Assembly: GCA_020429905.1 (NCBI GenBank)
Contig: JAGQKX010000005.1
Span: 1 to 13,095, forward strand
Length of the DNA: 13,095 nt
Direction: 5' to 3'
Source of the DNA: a candidate division WWE3 bacterium
Lineage (GTDB): Bacteria; Patescibacteriota; 4484-211; JAGQKX01
The notes under the pieces are model-generated. The model was not told where the DNA came from. It did not search any database and was given only the letters and a program-made list of their open reading frames with translations. Made by a program: the position numbers and the translations under genes. Of this stretch, positions 4,994 through 12,772 are shown in pieces; the stretch's first letter is position 1; the number at the start of each line of letters is the position of its first letter.

Positions 4994-6142
4994 ATGAAAG
5001 CTGAAGTCTTACAAGAAAAATTGGCAACTGCTTTTGCCCTTACGAATAGGGTTTCTTCGTCAAAAACGACATTGCCAATCCTTTCTAATACCCTTATTTC
5101 AACTGATAACGGACGGCTCAAAATTGCGAGCACGAACCTAGAGGTTTCGCTCGAATTGTGGGTAGGGGGTAAGGTTGACGATGAAGGCTCATTGACGGTT
5201 GCTACGGGATTGTTTCAGAACTATATTCAAAGTCTGTCTCCGGAAAAATTAACCCTCTCAGAATCGGATAACCAGCTTCATGTCACCGGTGCGACTACCA
5301 AAGCATCATTCGTTACCATGCCTTCAGAAGATTTTCCGGGATTTCCACTTATCTCAGAAGAATCATTGCTCAGACTTTCTCCATTTAAATTACAGTCCTT
5401 GTTGAAAAAAATTCTCTATGCGGCCGCGACTAACGAAGCGCGTCCCGTGTTAACAGGTGTATTGTGTCGCGGTACAAGTGACGGACTCATTATGGCTGCA
5501 ACTGACGGATTCCGCTTGGCCGAGGTCACGGTGGGATGGGAAATACTTAATGCGCTGCCACCAGCCGAATCTTTTGAATTAATCATCCCAGCAAAAATGC
5601 TAAAAGAAGTCGGTCAGTTTAGTGCTGGATCTGAAGGAGATGAGCTGTGGGAAATGAAATTAACTCAGGATAAGAATCAAGTAGTATTTACCACCTCAGA
5701 TCTGCATATTTATGCTCGATTATTAGAGGCTGATTTTCCGCAGTACCAAAATATTATTCCGACGGATATAACGACAACAGTTGATTTCGATCATGATGCG
5801 ATGGTTCAAGGTATCAAAACAGCGGCTATTTTTGCCCATTCACAGAGCAATACCATCAAGATGGCTATCAATCAGCAGGCACAAACAGTCACCTTAGAAG
5901 CCGAAAGCAATGAGCTTGGACGTCAAGAAACAACCTTACCAGTATCAATAGAGGGAGAGTCGCTAGAAACTGCCTTCAATGCGAACTACCTGCTGGATGC
6001 ATTATCAGGTTTGGATTCGGACCAAGTTCGCCTGCAAATGCACGCGGCAGATTCACCTGCACTTCTTGTCCCCGCGACCTCGCAAGACAACGAACAAATT
6101 CGGCAGGTCATAATGCCTATTCGCCTTGATCGTTCATCGTAA
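4994..6142 (+). CDS. dnaN: DNA polymerase III beta subunit (sliding clamp)
   Basis: The 382-residue protein is full length for a bacterial beta clamp, the ring-shaped dimer that tethers DNA polymerase III and recruits other replication and repair enzymes. Marks in order: LTNRVSSSKTTLPILSN (16-32, start of domain 1), ATDGFRLAE (169-177, clamp binding pocket in domain 2), ARLLEADFPQY (241-251), FNANYLLDAL (328-337) and the C-terminal MPIRL (374-378), which forms part of the partner-binding pocket. The ATG at 4994 matches the family's start; a GTG at 4946 would add 16 unrelated residues. No Shine-Dalgarno is visible. The stop TAA shares its last base with the ATG of the next gene, so the two are translationally coupled. 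dnaA is not adjacent on either side. Confidence 0.96.
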   Translation: MKAEVLQEKLATAFALTNRVSSSKTTLPILSNTLISTDNGRLKIASTNLEVSLELWVGGKVDDEGSLTVATGLFQNYIQSLSPEKLTLSESDNQLHVTGATTKASFVTMPSEDFPGFPLISEESLLRLSPFKLQSLLKKILYAAATNEARPVLTGVLCRGTSDGLIMAATDGFRLAEVTVGWEILNALPPAESFELIIPAKMLKEVGQFSAGSEGDELWEMKLTQDKNQVVFTTSDLHIYARLLEADFPQYQNIIPTDITTTVDFDHDAMVQGIKTAAIFAHSQSNTIKMAINQQAQTVTLEAESNELGRQETTLPVSIEGESLETAFNANYLLDALSGLDSDQVRLQMHAADSPALLVPATSQDNEQIRQVIMPIRLDRSS

Positions 6143-7731
6143 TGAAAAAAATATTTCTCCTTATCGGGGTGGTCATACCGCTTTTGATTATTTTTGTTCA
6201 GTCGTCATCGCTCCGATTACTTATTCCAAAACCTGATGCTATTCTTAATATTACTGATACTGATTCACCACTCATCTTGTATATCGATAATCGACTGATC
6301 GGGACACTTCCTCTCGAACAGATATCGGTAAGTCCTGGTTCACATACCTTTTCGCTCTATACTGTTGAAGGGGAAGAGGACCTTTCCATTTGGTGGCGAG
6401 ATGAAATTGAGGTGTCCTCGGGTGATTCACTCCAAATTGTCATCCAATCAACATCAAGCGATCATATTAGCGGTATTGGATTAATACGTACTTTTTCTTC
6501 TAATGGTAATGACATCTCGAGTATCTTTATGGATCCAAATACTGTTCCGGTTACTGTTAATGGCACACAGTACACAGATTTTCCAGTAATTTTAACGGAT
6601 GTTTCGGAAGGGACGTATGACATTGCCACTGCCAGTGATTTATATTCAAACATTTCGTTATCATTAGATATTCCTAAGAAAACTGGCTTCGAAGTGCATA
6701 TTCAGCTATTTTTTGATTATGTACGATCTGTACAACACGTGAGTGGGTTAACCATTGAACCAACACTCCAATTGCAGTTACCCATCGCTCGGCGGTGGGA
6801 TTGGCAGGATCAATATTTGGCTATTCCAGCTGCCAAACTATTGACCAAGGAATGGAAATTTATCGATGTCTATCAGATGGCACTCCCTACGATGACTGAG
6901 GATGATGAAACATTACGGACATTGGAAGCACTTTTTGTAAAAAAACAGAGCACATTTAGGTTACCGTTTGGGTTTGTGGTTACAGAAGATGGGCATATTT
7001 ATGAAGGTATGGGTATCTGGGATTTTGATTTTTCGTCGCTTGGCTTATCAGGGATTACGTCAGATGGTTCAAAGTGTCCGATCCTTATTCTCGGTGCTGA
7101 TGTTTCACCTGAGCAACAAAAAGCGCTGAATTTTATTTCTGCATTTATTACTGATGAACCCGGGACCTACGGAGAAGTATCTTCAGATCTGGTCACCAAA
7201 AAACTTACGACCGAGGAAGTCTCTGAATACGAAGTAACACTAAAAAATACCGGGTGGTCCACGTGGAAAACTGATGACGCGCATGCCGTTAAATTTAAGG
7301 CGGTCGGATCCGTCAGGGCAGATGTCTATCACCCAGATTTGTGGGAATCGCCTGAAATAGCCTCAAAATTAACTGATCCGATTGTCTTGCCGGGAGCCGA
7401 AACAAGTGCCTTTATTCCGCTCAAGGCGCCATCATATCCCATCACCTATACACAGGACTTTGTTTTGATTCAAGATGATGTCCAGATGAGAAACCCCACG
7501 ATTTCTGTGCCCATTGAAGTGACGGGAGCGGGCAAGGGGATTGAAATAACCGATACTCCTACAGGGTTCTTAAATGTTCGCGAAACACCATCATTTGCTA
7601 GTACGCTCATTGGAGCGGTGTATCCAGGTGAACGATATCTCTGGTTAGAGACTCAAGCCGACTGGCACAAAATTCGCCTTCTCGATGGAACTGAGGGGTG
7701 GGTTAACGGTGGATTTATCAAAGATATTTAA
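6142..7731 (+). CDS. Exported protein with PEGA-like, PGRP/amidase-like, Ig-like and SH3b segments
   Basis: 529 residues. An N-terminal hydrophobic helix (4-20) acts as signal peptide or membrane anchor. Residues about 32-200 hold two beta-rich repeats that resemble PEGA domains (LILYIDNRLIGTLPLEQISVSPG around 44-66, VPVTVNGTQYTDFPVILTDVSEG around 135-157). Residues about 215-340 look like an N-acetylmuramoyl-L-alanine amidase/PGRP fold: FGFVVTEDGHIYEGMG (276-291), then a segment SPEQQKALNFISAF (322-335). The zinc-binding histidines of active amidases are not evident, so it may bind rather than cut peptidoglycan. An Ig-like segment with VTLKNTGWSTW (365-375) follows, then a C-terminal SH3b domain (467-529: GFLNVRETPS, WHKIRLLDGTEGWV). 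It probably acts at the cell wall. It sits inside the dnaN-recF cluster, overlapping dnaN by one base and 17 bases before recF. Exact function unknown. Confidence 0.75.
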   Translation: MKKIFLLIGVVIPLLIIFVQSSSLRLLIPKPDAILNITDTDSPLILYIDNRLIGTLPLEQISVSPGSHTFSLYTVEGEEDLSIWWRDEIEVSSGDSLQIVIQSTSSDHISGIGLIRTFSSNGNDISSIFMDPNTVPVTVNGTQYTDFPVILTDVSEGTYDIATASDLYSNISLSLDIPKKTGFEVHIQLFFDYVRSVQHVSGLTIEPTLQLQLPIARRWDWQDQYLAIPAAKLLTKEWKFIDVYQMALPTMTEDDETLRTLEALFVKKQSTFRLPFGFVVTEDGHIYEGMGIWDFDFSSLGLSGITSDGSKCPILILGADVSPEQQKALNFISAFITDEPGTYGEVSSDLVTKKLTTEEVSEYEVTLKNTGWSTWKTDDAHAVKFKAVGSVRADVYHPDLWESPEIASKLTDPIVLPGAETSAFIPLKAPSYPITYTQDFVLIQDDVQMRNPTISVPIEVTGAGKGIEITDTPTGFLNVRETPSFASTLIGAVYPGERYLWLETQADWHKIRLLDGTEGWVNGGFIKDI

Positions 7732-7748
7732 TCGCTAAAATCTTCAAC

Positions 7749-8855
7749 ATGATAAAAAATATTGTCTTGACCAATTTCCGAAATTTTTCTGAATATTCTT
7801 TACACGATCTTCCACAGATAACGGTCATTTCTGGCGTTAATGGGATTGGTAAAACGAACTTGGTGGAAGCAATATCGCTTGCCTCCGGGAGTACTTGGCA
7901 CCGGTACGGAAAAATCACCGAGGTGGTTAAATGGGGAGAAAAATTTGCGGCGATCGATATTCTTACTAATTCCAACGATCCGACCAAAATCCGGTGTGTT
8001 GTCCAGGCAAATCGAGCTAGATTTTTGGTCAACACTGTTGAGGCAAAACAATCTTTGGTGAGAGATAAGATTACCACGCTGACGTTTTCTCCTTCAGAAG
8101 TAAATTTGTTTCGCGGAGACCCGGCAACCCGCCGAAAGTTTCTTGATGCACTCTTGTTTTTTATTTCTCCCGAATATGCGAACCGGTGGAGTACCTATCA
8201 TCGTGCACTAAAACAACGAAATGCTGCCTTACGTCATCAACAGTTTAGTCAATTGCCGATTTGGGAGGCCGATTTGTCACAATCTGCCGCCGTGCTATTA
8301 ATCGGCAGAAACTGGTTGATCAGAGCGTTAGAAACCCTGTATGCCTTGGAGGGTACTTTTAACTATCTCGCCAGTCCACGCAAAGTTCTTCCGCTATTAC
8401 CCGAATCGGGAACGCTTGAAGAAAATTTGGCTTCACATGCACGCGAGATAGAAGATTTTTTGAGGGATAAATGGGAAGAACTTAGAGAAAAAGAAAAGAT
8501 GGTTGGGTTTACGTTAATGGGACCGCAGCGAGATGATTGGGGTATGCTGGTTACATTTCCTAATCGTACCGACCGACCGATTGATATTGGCACGTATGCC
8601 TCTCGGGGACAACAACGGATGTCGGTAATTAATGTTCAATTTGCGGCTCTTGATCTTTTGGAACGCTATTGTCTCAATAAGCCGATCTGGTTGCTAGATG
8701 ACGTTTTTTCTGAACTTGATACAGAGCATCAAAAGCAAGTTGTCAGTGTAGCGAGTCGCTACCAAACGTTTATTACGACGACGAATGCACAATACGAAGG
8801 AGTGAATAGTGTTTTAGAAAAAAACGATACACAGTTGATAGAATTACCACAATAA
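7749..8855 (+). CDS. recF: DNA replication and repair protein RecF
   Basis: 368 residues, typical RecF length. RecF is an SMC-like ATPase that, with RecO and RecR, loads RecA at single-strand gaps. Marks: LTNFRNF (7-13), Walker A GVNGIGKTN (29-37), the RecF block FSPSEVNLFRGDP (113-125) with RRKFLDALL (128-136), GPQRDDW (258-264), the ABC-type signature YASRGQQRM (283-291), Walker B IWLLDD (313-318) and D-loop SELD (321-324). All catalytic elements are present. The ATG at 7749 matches the family start (MIKNIVLTNFRNF). No Shine-Dalgarno is seen. It follows the SH3b gene by 17 bases and is followed by prmC after 11 bases, consistent with one operon. Confidence 0.96.
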   Translation: MIKNIVLTNFRNFSEYSLHDLPQITVISGVNGIGKTNLVEAISLASGSTWHRYGKITEVVKWGEKFAAIDILTNSNDPTKIRCVVQANRARFLVNTVEAKQSLVRDKITTLTFSPSEVNLFRGDPATRRKFLDALLFFISPEYANRWSTYHRALKQRNAALRHQQFSQLPIWEADLSQSAAVLLIGRNWLIRALETLYALEGTFNYLASPRKVLPLLPESGTLEENLASHAREIEDFLRDKWEELREKEKMVGFTLMGPQRDDWGMLVTFPNRTDRPIDIGTYASRGQQRMSVINVQFAALDLLERYCLNKPIWLLDDVFSELDTEHQKQVVSVASRYQTFITTTNAQYEGVNSVLEKNDTQLIELPQ

Positions 8856-8866
8856 ATAGCTCACAT

Positions 8867-9604
8867 ATGAGTGAACGAATATTATCTGAATTTGAAATTC
8901 GGCATTTACAAAAGCACGGCATATCAATCGATGATATTGACCACTATGCTGAGATGCCCGTGGAATATATTACGGGTATCGCAGAATTTTATGGTCGAGA
9001 TTTTTTCGTCTCTCCGGCAACACTCATTCCACGCGAAGAATCGGAAAAAATGATTGATCTTGTCTTACAGGAGGTCGCCGTTGAAAACAAACCGCTCTGT
9101 ATAATGGATGTGGGAACGGGTTCTGGCAGCATCGGGTTGAGCATTTTTTTAGAGCTACTGGATCGAAAAATTATTTCGAGATTAATTCTGAGAGATATCT
9201 CATCTGAGGCGTTGGAAATTGCCCGAGAAAACATCCAAACGCTTGTCCCAGCAGAATTGGCGAAGTGCATCACCTTGGAGGAGAAATCATTATTAGAAAA
9301 CCTGAGCGAGGTTCCTGATATTTTAGTTGCCAATTTACCGTATGTCCCTTCTGGGCGTATTGAGACACTGCCTGAGCCGGTGGTCGACTATGAACCGCTG
9401 TTGGCGCTTGATGGTGGTGAAGATGGTTCTCATCTGATAAACATGTTGCTCTCACAATTGGGAGATTTATCGTCTAAACCGAGAATGATTATTTTAGAAA
9501 TAGATGAAACGCATACAATTGAGAAATTCGCTATTCCACAAATTTTCACTGCTCAGATTATTACCGATACATATGGTAAAAATAGATTTCTAATCCTGAG
9601 ATAA
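8867..9604 (+). CDS. prmC: Release factor glutamine methyltransferase PrmC (HemK)
   Basis: 245 residues. PrmC uses S-adenosylmethionine to methylate the glutamine of the GGQ motif in peptide chain release factors. Marks: PVEYITGIAEFYG (31-43), LIPREESEKMID (53-64), the SAM-binding IMDVGTGSGSIGLSI (79-93), the acidic residue after the next strand (RD, 109-110), NLPY (156-159) and YEPLLALDGGEDG (175-187). The usual NPPY motif reads NLPY here; the key Asn and Tyr are kept. The N-terminal helical domain is shorter than in E. coli PrmC (about 30 residues before PVEYITG). It is last in the dnaN operon. Its stop directly abuts the stop of the convergent methyltransferase gene. No Shine-Dalgarno is visible. 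Confidence 0.92.
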   Translation: MSERILSEFEIRHLQKHGISIDDIDHYAEMPVEYITGIAEFYGRDFFVSPATLIPREESEKMIDLVLQEVAVENKPLCIMDVGTGSGSIGLSIFLELLDRKIISRLILRDISSEALEIARENIQTLVPAELAKCITLEEKSLLENLSEVPDILVANLPYVPSGRIETLPEPVVDYEPLLALDGGEDGSHLINMLLSQLGDLSSKPRMIILEIDETHTIEKFAIPQIFTAQIITDTYGKNRFLILR

Positions 9605-10327
9605 TTAGGACGTTTTCTGAATGTATCGTTGGTGAAGGGCAATTCCAATCGCTACTGACAAGTTGAGAGAGTCAATTTTTTGGGTTTCAAAGGGAATTTG
9701 TACAGCCGTTCCTTCTTCAAGATACATGTGGGGAATACCTTCCCCTTCGTTGCCAAACACATATGTGGCTGGTGTTTGCATTTTCGCTGATTCACTATCG
9801 TTCCCATCTTCAAGCGTATAAAAATACAGATGATGATCTTGAAATTGTTCTCGATACTCCCGAAAAGACTCAAAATATTGGACCTGTATCTGAAATAATG
9901 CTCCCATTGAAGCGCGTACAGCTTTGGGATGAAACACATCAACCGCAGGACGAATAATTGCTAATTGATTACATCCAAATCCGAGCATTGTACGAATGGT
10001 CGTTCCGATGTTTCCCATATCACTTGGCTGCATTAAGAGTACATGATCTTCGGTTGCACTTAAGGATTCAGTATATTTGTCAAAAAACGCGATCGCATAG
10101 GTATTTTGGGGTGATTTCAGTCGATTAAAAATCTGCACAGTCTGTTCAAGCCGAATTCTATTTTTTCTGCACAGGTGTTTTATCTTATCGATCCCAGAAT
10201 TTTTGGTGCTGTTTGGGTGAATAAAAACCTGTTGTACTGCCTCTGGTTTGTGCGTGAGCAGTTCGATGGTTGGATATACGCCCTGGGTAAAGGAATAATC
10301 AAGTTTTTTCTTATATTTTTTTGGCAT
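9605..10327 (-). CDS. TrmH/SpoU-family RNA 2'-O-methyltransferase
   Basis: 240 residues with the SPOUT trefoil-knot fold. It should methylate a ribose 2'-OH in tRNA or rRNA using S-adenosylmethionine. The three SpoU motifs are clear: motif 1 PSDMGNIGTTIRT (101-113) with the catalytic Arg, motif 2 FGNEGEGI (191-198), and motif 3 DSLNLSVAIGIALHQ (219-233). The N-terminal part (about 1-85) resembles the substrate-binding domain of the family but is basic at its start (PKKYKKK). The exact target (23S rRNA or tRNA) cannot be told. The ATG at 10327 lies only six bases after a TATAAT box, so the mRNA is probably leaderless. It is convergent with prmC, with no bases between the two stops, and lies 48 bases after the VirB4-like gene. 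Confidence 0.9.
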   Translation of the reverse strand: MPKKYKKKLDYSFTQGVYPTIELLTHKPEAVQQVFIHPNSTKNSGIDKIKHLCRKNRIRLEQTVQIFNRLKSPQNTYAIAFFDKYTESLSATEDHVLLMQPSDMGNIGTTIRTMLGFGCNQLAIIRPAVDVFHPKAVRASMGALFQIQVQYFESFREYREQFQDHHLYFYTLEDGNDSESAKMQTPATYVFGNEGEGIPHMYLEEGTAVQIPFETQKIDSLNLSVAIGIALHQRYIQKTS

Positions 10328-10333
10328 GGCGAC

Positions 10334-10362
10334 ATTATATACGCTGATTTGATCTAAAACAA
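10334..10362 (-). promoter_or_regulatory. Promoter giving a leaderless methyltransferase mRNA
   Basis: Minus strand: TTGTTT (-35, 10357-10362), a 17-base spacer (10340-10356) and TATAAT (-10, 10334-10339). The -10 ends six bases before the ATG at 10327, so transcription should start at or next to the A of the start codon. The -35 is weak (three of six). Confidence 0.62.
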
Positions 10363-10375
10363 AGCAGTCACATAT

Positions 10376-12733
10376 TTAACCTCCGGTATTTTGTGTGGTA
10401 CCGTCAATATTTGGATTATTAGGGACATTGGGGTCAATCGTTCCTTCCGGTTGCTCTTCTGTGTCGATTTGCCCTGTTGCTTCAGGCGGTGATTGTTCGA
10501 CTGGTGCCTGGGCTGGCTGATCTAACATATCAGCTGTCAGCTCGGTCGGGGAGGCTTGTTCGACGGTGGTGTCATCAATTTGATATGCCTGTGGGGCATC
10601 GTTTTCGAATTGTTGAGCAGTGTTTTGCTCTTGCTCTTGAGGAACGGCAGGTTGAGAAAGCTCTGGAGGAAGCACCTGTTGGGCCTCGGCTTCAGTATCT
10701 TCTTGCAGTTCAACACCACCAGCGGTGGCGGTTTCTGCTTGGACTTCCTCTTCCTGGATTTGATCTGTAGAGGTCGCGAATTGGTATTCTTCGTTATCAT
10801 CAGTAGCATATACTTCTTCGTCTCCGATTTCCGCTTGCTCTTTGGCTCGTTCTATTGCGGCAAGTTCTGCGGGGTTTGTCGTGACGAGTTCATGTTCCTC
10901 TTGTGATGCGATGACCTGCATTGCGACATGCGATTCACCGGCGAAAAAGAGTCCTTCACCGACGTTAGCTGACAAGAGAAGATTGCGTTCACCTTCAGAA
11001 AGGAAGAATACTTCGGTTAGCCGATCAATCGCCGTTACTGATTGTTTAAACAACATCTGAATGGAGGCGTTTGTGACTACAGCTTTACCTTTGTCTGTGG
11101 TCAAAAAGTCTTCGACGTCTTGGGTAATCGTCGTCAGTCCTAGATAATATTTTCTTCCACGCTTAGCAATGCTATGTAAGAAGTTTGCGCTATCAGGATG
11201 TTTCATCATGAACCACGCCTCATCAACGATCAGCACTCGTCGACGTCTGTCTCGGCGAACTCGTGTCCAGATATAATCAAGAATCATAAACATTCCGACC
11301 GGACGGATACTGTCTTCAAGATCTCTGATGCCAAAAACGGTAAAGGTATTATGGATGTCTACATTTGTTTGACTATCGAATAATCCTCTTGCTGAACCAA
11401 CAACATATTTTTGGAAACGGTCGGCAAGAACTTTGGCATCTGATTCTTCCATTCCGAGCAATACTTTATACAAGTCTTCCAGCAAAGGCGGTTCTAATTT
11501 TTGTGTTTCTGGATCTTGAGTTATACCTTTAAGTCGGTACGTTTCGATGAGTGCGCGGTCAATAATCGCTTCTTCAGTCGCATTCATCTCTCCAAGCATA
11601 ACTTTCAAAAGTGAATGTAATGTTAAAATTTTGAGTCCCAATTCGTCTTCTCCTTCTTCATAAACTTGGGATAAATCGAACGGATTAATTTTGCTATCTG
11701 AGTTAAAGTCGAGTGCTACATATTCACCGCCAATAGCTTCGGCCATCATTTTATACTCGTTTTCTGGGTCGATAATGATGACTTCTGTACCTAACATGAG
11801 TGACCGGAGCGCCTCAAGTTTTACGAAATAAGATTTACCAGCACCTGACTTAGCGAAAACCACCATGTTCGCATTGGCCAAAGAAAACCGATCAAAGATG
11901 ATTAAACTCGCGTTGTGTTCGTTGATTCCGTATAAAATTCCCGTTTCTGAGGTCAAACTGGATGAAGTAAACGGAAAAGTAGTAGCAATAGATGTTGTAT
12001 CCATGTTTCGGTAGATTTGTATCGTGTCTTGAAAGTATGGGAGGGTGGACCTAAATCCATCTTCCATTTGTAGCGTTGCAGCACGAGGGATGAGAAGCAC
12101 GGATCCCAATACTGATTCAAGTTGTTTAGCAATAAGGTCTAACTCTTCAACTGAGTCAGCAGGGAGAGTAATGTATAGACCAAATTGAAAAAACCGTTCT
12201 CGTTCCGCCACCAGCTCTTCTTGGAGAGCTCGTGCATCTTGGAGGGCAAGTTGTACCCCAGGATCGAGAATGCGTCCTTGCTGTTGCTCGATATTCAGTT
12301 CGGTTTCCATTTCGGTTATTTTTCGACGCAGGTTATTCAGCACTTGTCGTGCGTCAACGGGGTAGTAGTACATCGTGATATCAAGGGCATGTGGAAAATT
12401 GATCAGCGGGGATAGCCAGTTGGCCCCTACTTCTCGAGGGTATCCGGCGATAAAAAACGTCCGATAGAATGTTTTCCCGATGCGAAAGTACGCAAAATCG
12501 TGTTCCATTCCCGAAGGGGAAATAAGGTCCCTGATGGTCAAAAGACCTTGAGCAAATTGTTCAGCCTTTTTTCTTGCTTCTTCGTTTTGGGCAGCAATTT
12601 TGTCTTTTTCTTCTTGAGACTGGTCTTTGCTCCCGTTTGCTTGAGCCTCGGCGGCGGCTTTTTCTTGCGCGGATTTTGGCATCGGAAGCACCTTGTCAAC
12701 TAATTTTTGTAATCCCGCTAATGGGTTGGCCAT
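10376..12733 (-). CDS. VirB4/TraC-like type IV secretion ATPase with long acidic tail
   Basis: 785 residues. VirB4-family ATPases energise type IV secretion or conjugation machines at the inner membrane. Residues 20-62 are a charged helical segment. Residues about 63-245 are the TraC/VirB4 N-terminal domain (FYRTFFIAGYPREVG, 89-103; coiled segment 135-182). The ATPase domain has GILYGIN (265-271), Walker A AKSGAGKS (294-301), an acidic IDPENEY (321-327), Walker B VLIVDEAW (500-507) and a TQD motif (537-539). From about 630 to the end is a low-complexity tail rich in Glu, Gln, Pro and Thr, likely disordered; this is unusual compared with classical VirB4. The start at 12733 has no Shine-Dalgarno. 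It follows the TraC-like gene by 39 bases, probably in one operon. Such ATPases are common in Patescibacteria; whether they move DNA or proteins is unsettled. Confidence 0.9.
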   Translation of the reverse strand: MANPLAGLQKLVDKVLPMPKSAQEKAAAEAQANGSKDQSQEEKDKIAAQNEEARKKAEQFAQGLLTIRDLISPSGMEHDFAYFRIGKTFYRTFFIAGYPREVGANWLSPLINFPHALDITMYYYPVDARQVLNNLRRKITEMETELNIEQQQGRILDPGVQLALQDARALQEELVAERERFFQFGLYITLPADSVEELDLIAKQLESVLGSVLLIPRAATLQMEDGFRSTLPYFQDTIQIYRNMDTTSIATTFPFTSSSLTSETGILYGINEHNASLIIFDRFSLANANMVVFAKSGAGKSYFVKLEALRSLMLGTEVIIIDPENEYKMMAEAIGGEYVALDFNSDSKINPFDLSQVYEEGEDELGLKILTLHSLLKVMLGEMNATEEAIIDRALIETYRLKGITQDPETQKLEPPLLEDLYKVLLGMEESDAKVLADRFQKYVVGSARGLFDSQTNVDIHNTFTVFGIRDLEDSIRPVGMFMILDYIWTRVRRDRRRRVLIVDEAWFMMKHPDSANFLHSIAKRGRKYYLGLTTITQDVEDFLTTDKGKAVVTNASIQMLFKQSVTAIDRLTEVFFLSEGERNLLLSANVGEGLFFAGESHVAMQVIASQEEHELVTTNPAELAAIERAKEQAEIGDEEVYATDDNEEYQFATSTDQIQEEEVQAETATAGGVELQEDTEAEAQQVLPPELSQPAVPQEQEQNTAQQFENDAPQAYQIDDTTVEQASPTELTADMLDQPAQAPVEQSPPEATGQIDTEEQPEGTIDPNVPNNPNIDGTTQNTGG

Positions 12734-12772
12734 AAATTTGGGTTTATTTATCTTCTAAATAAATGTTCTCTT

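Noticed and set aside
1018..12733. Recoded TGA (glycine) as in some candidate phyla
   Set aside because: The long genes are open under the standard code without in-frame TGA, and one gene ends naturally at TGA.
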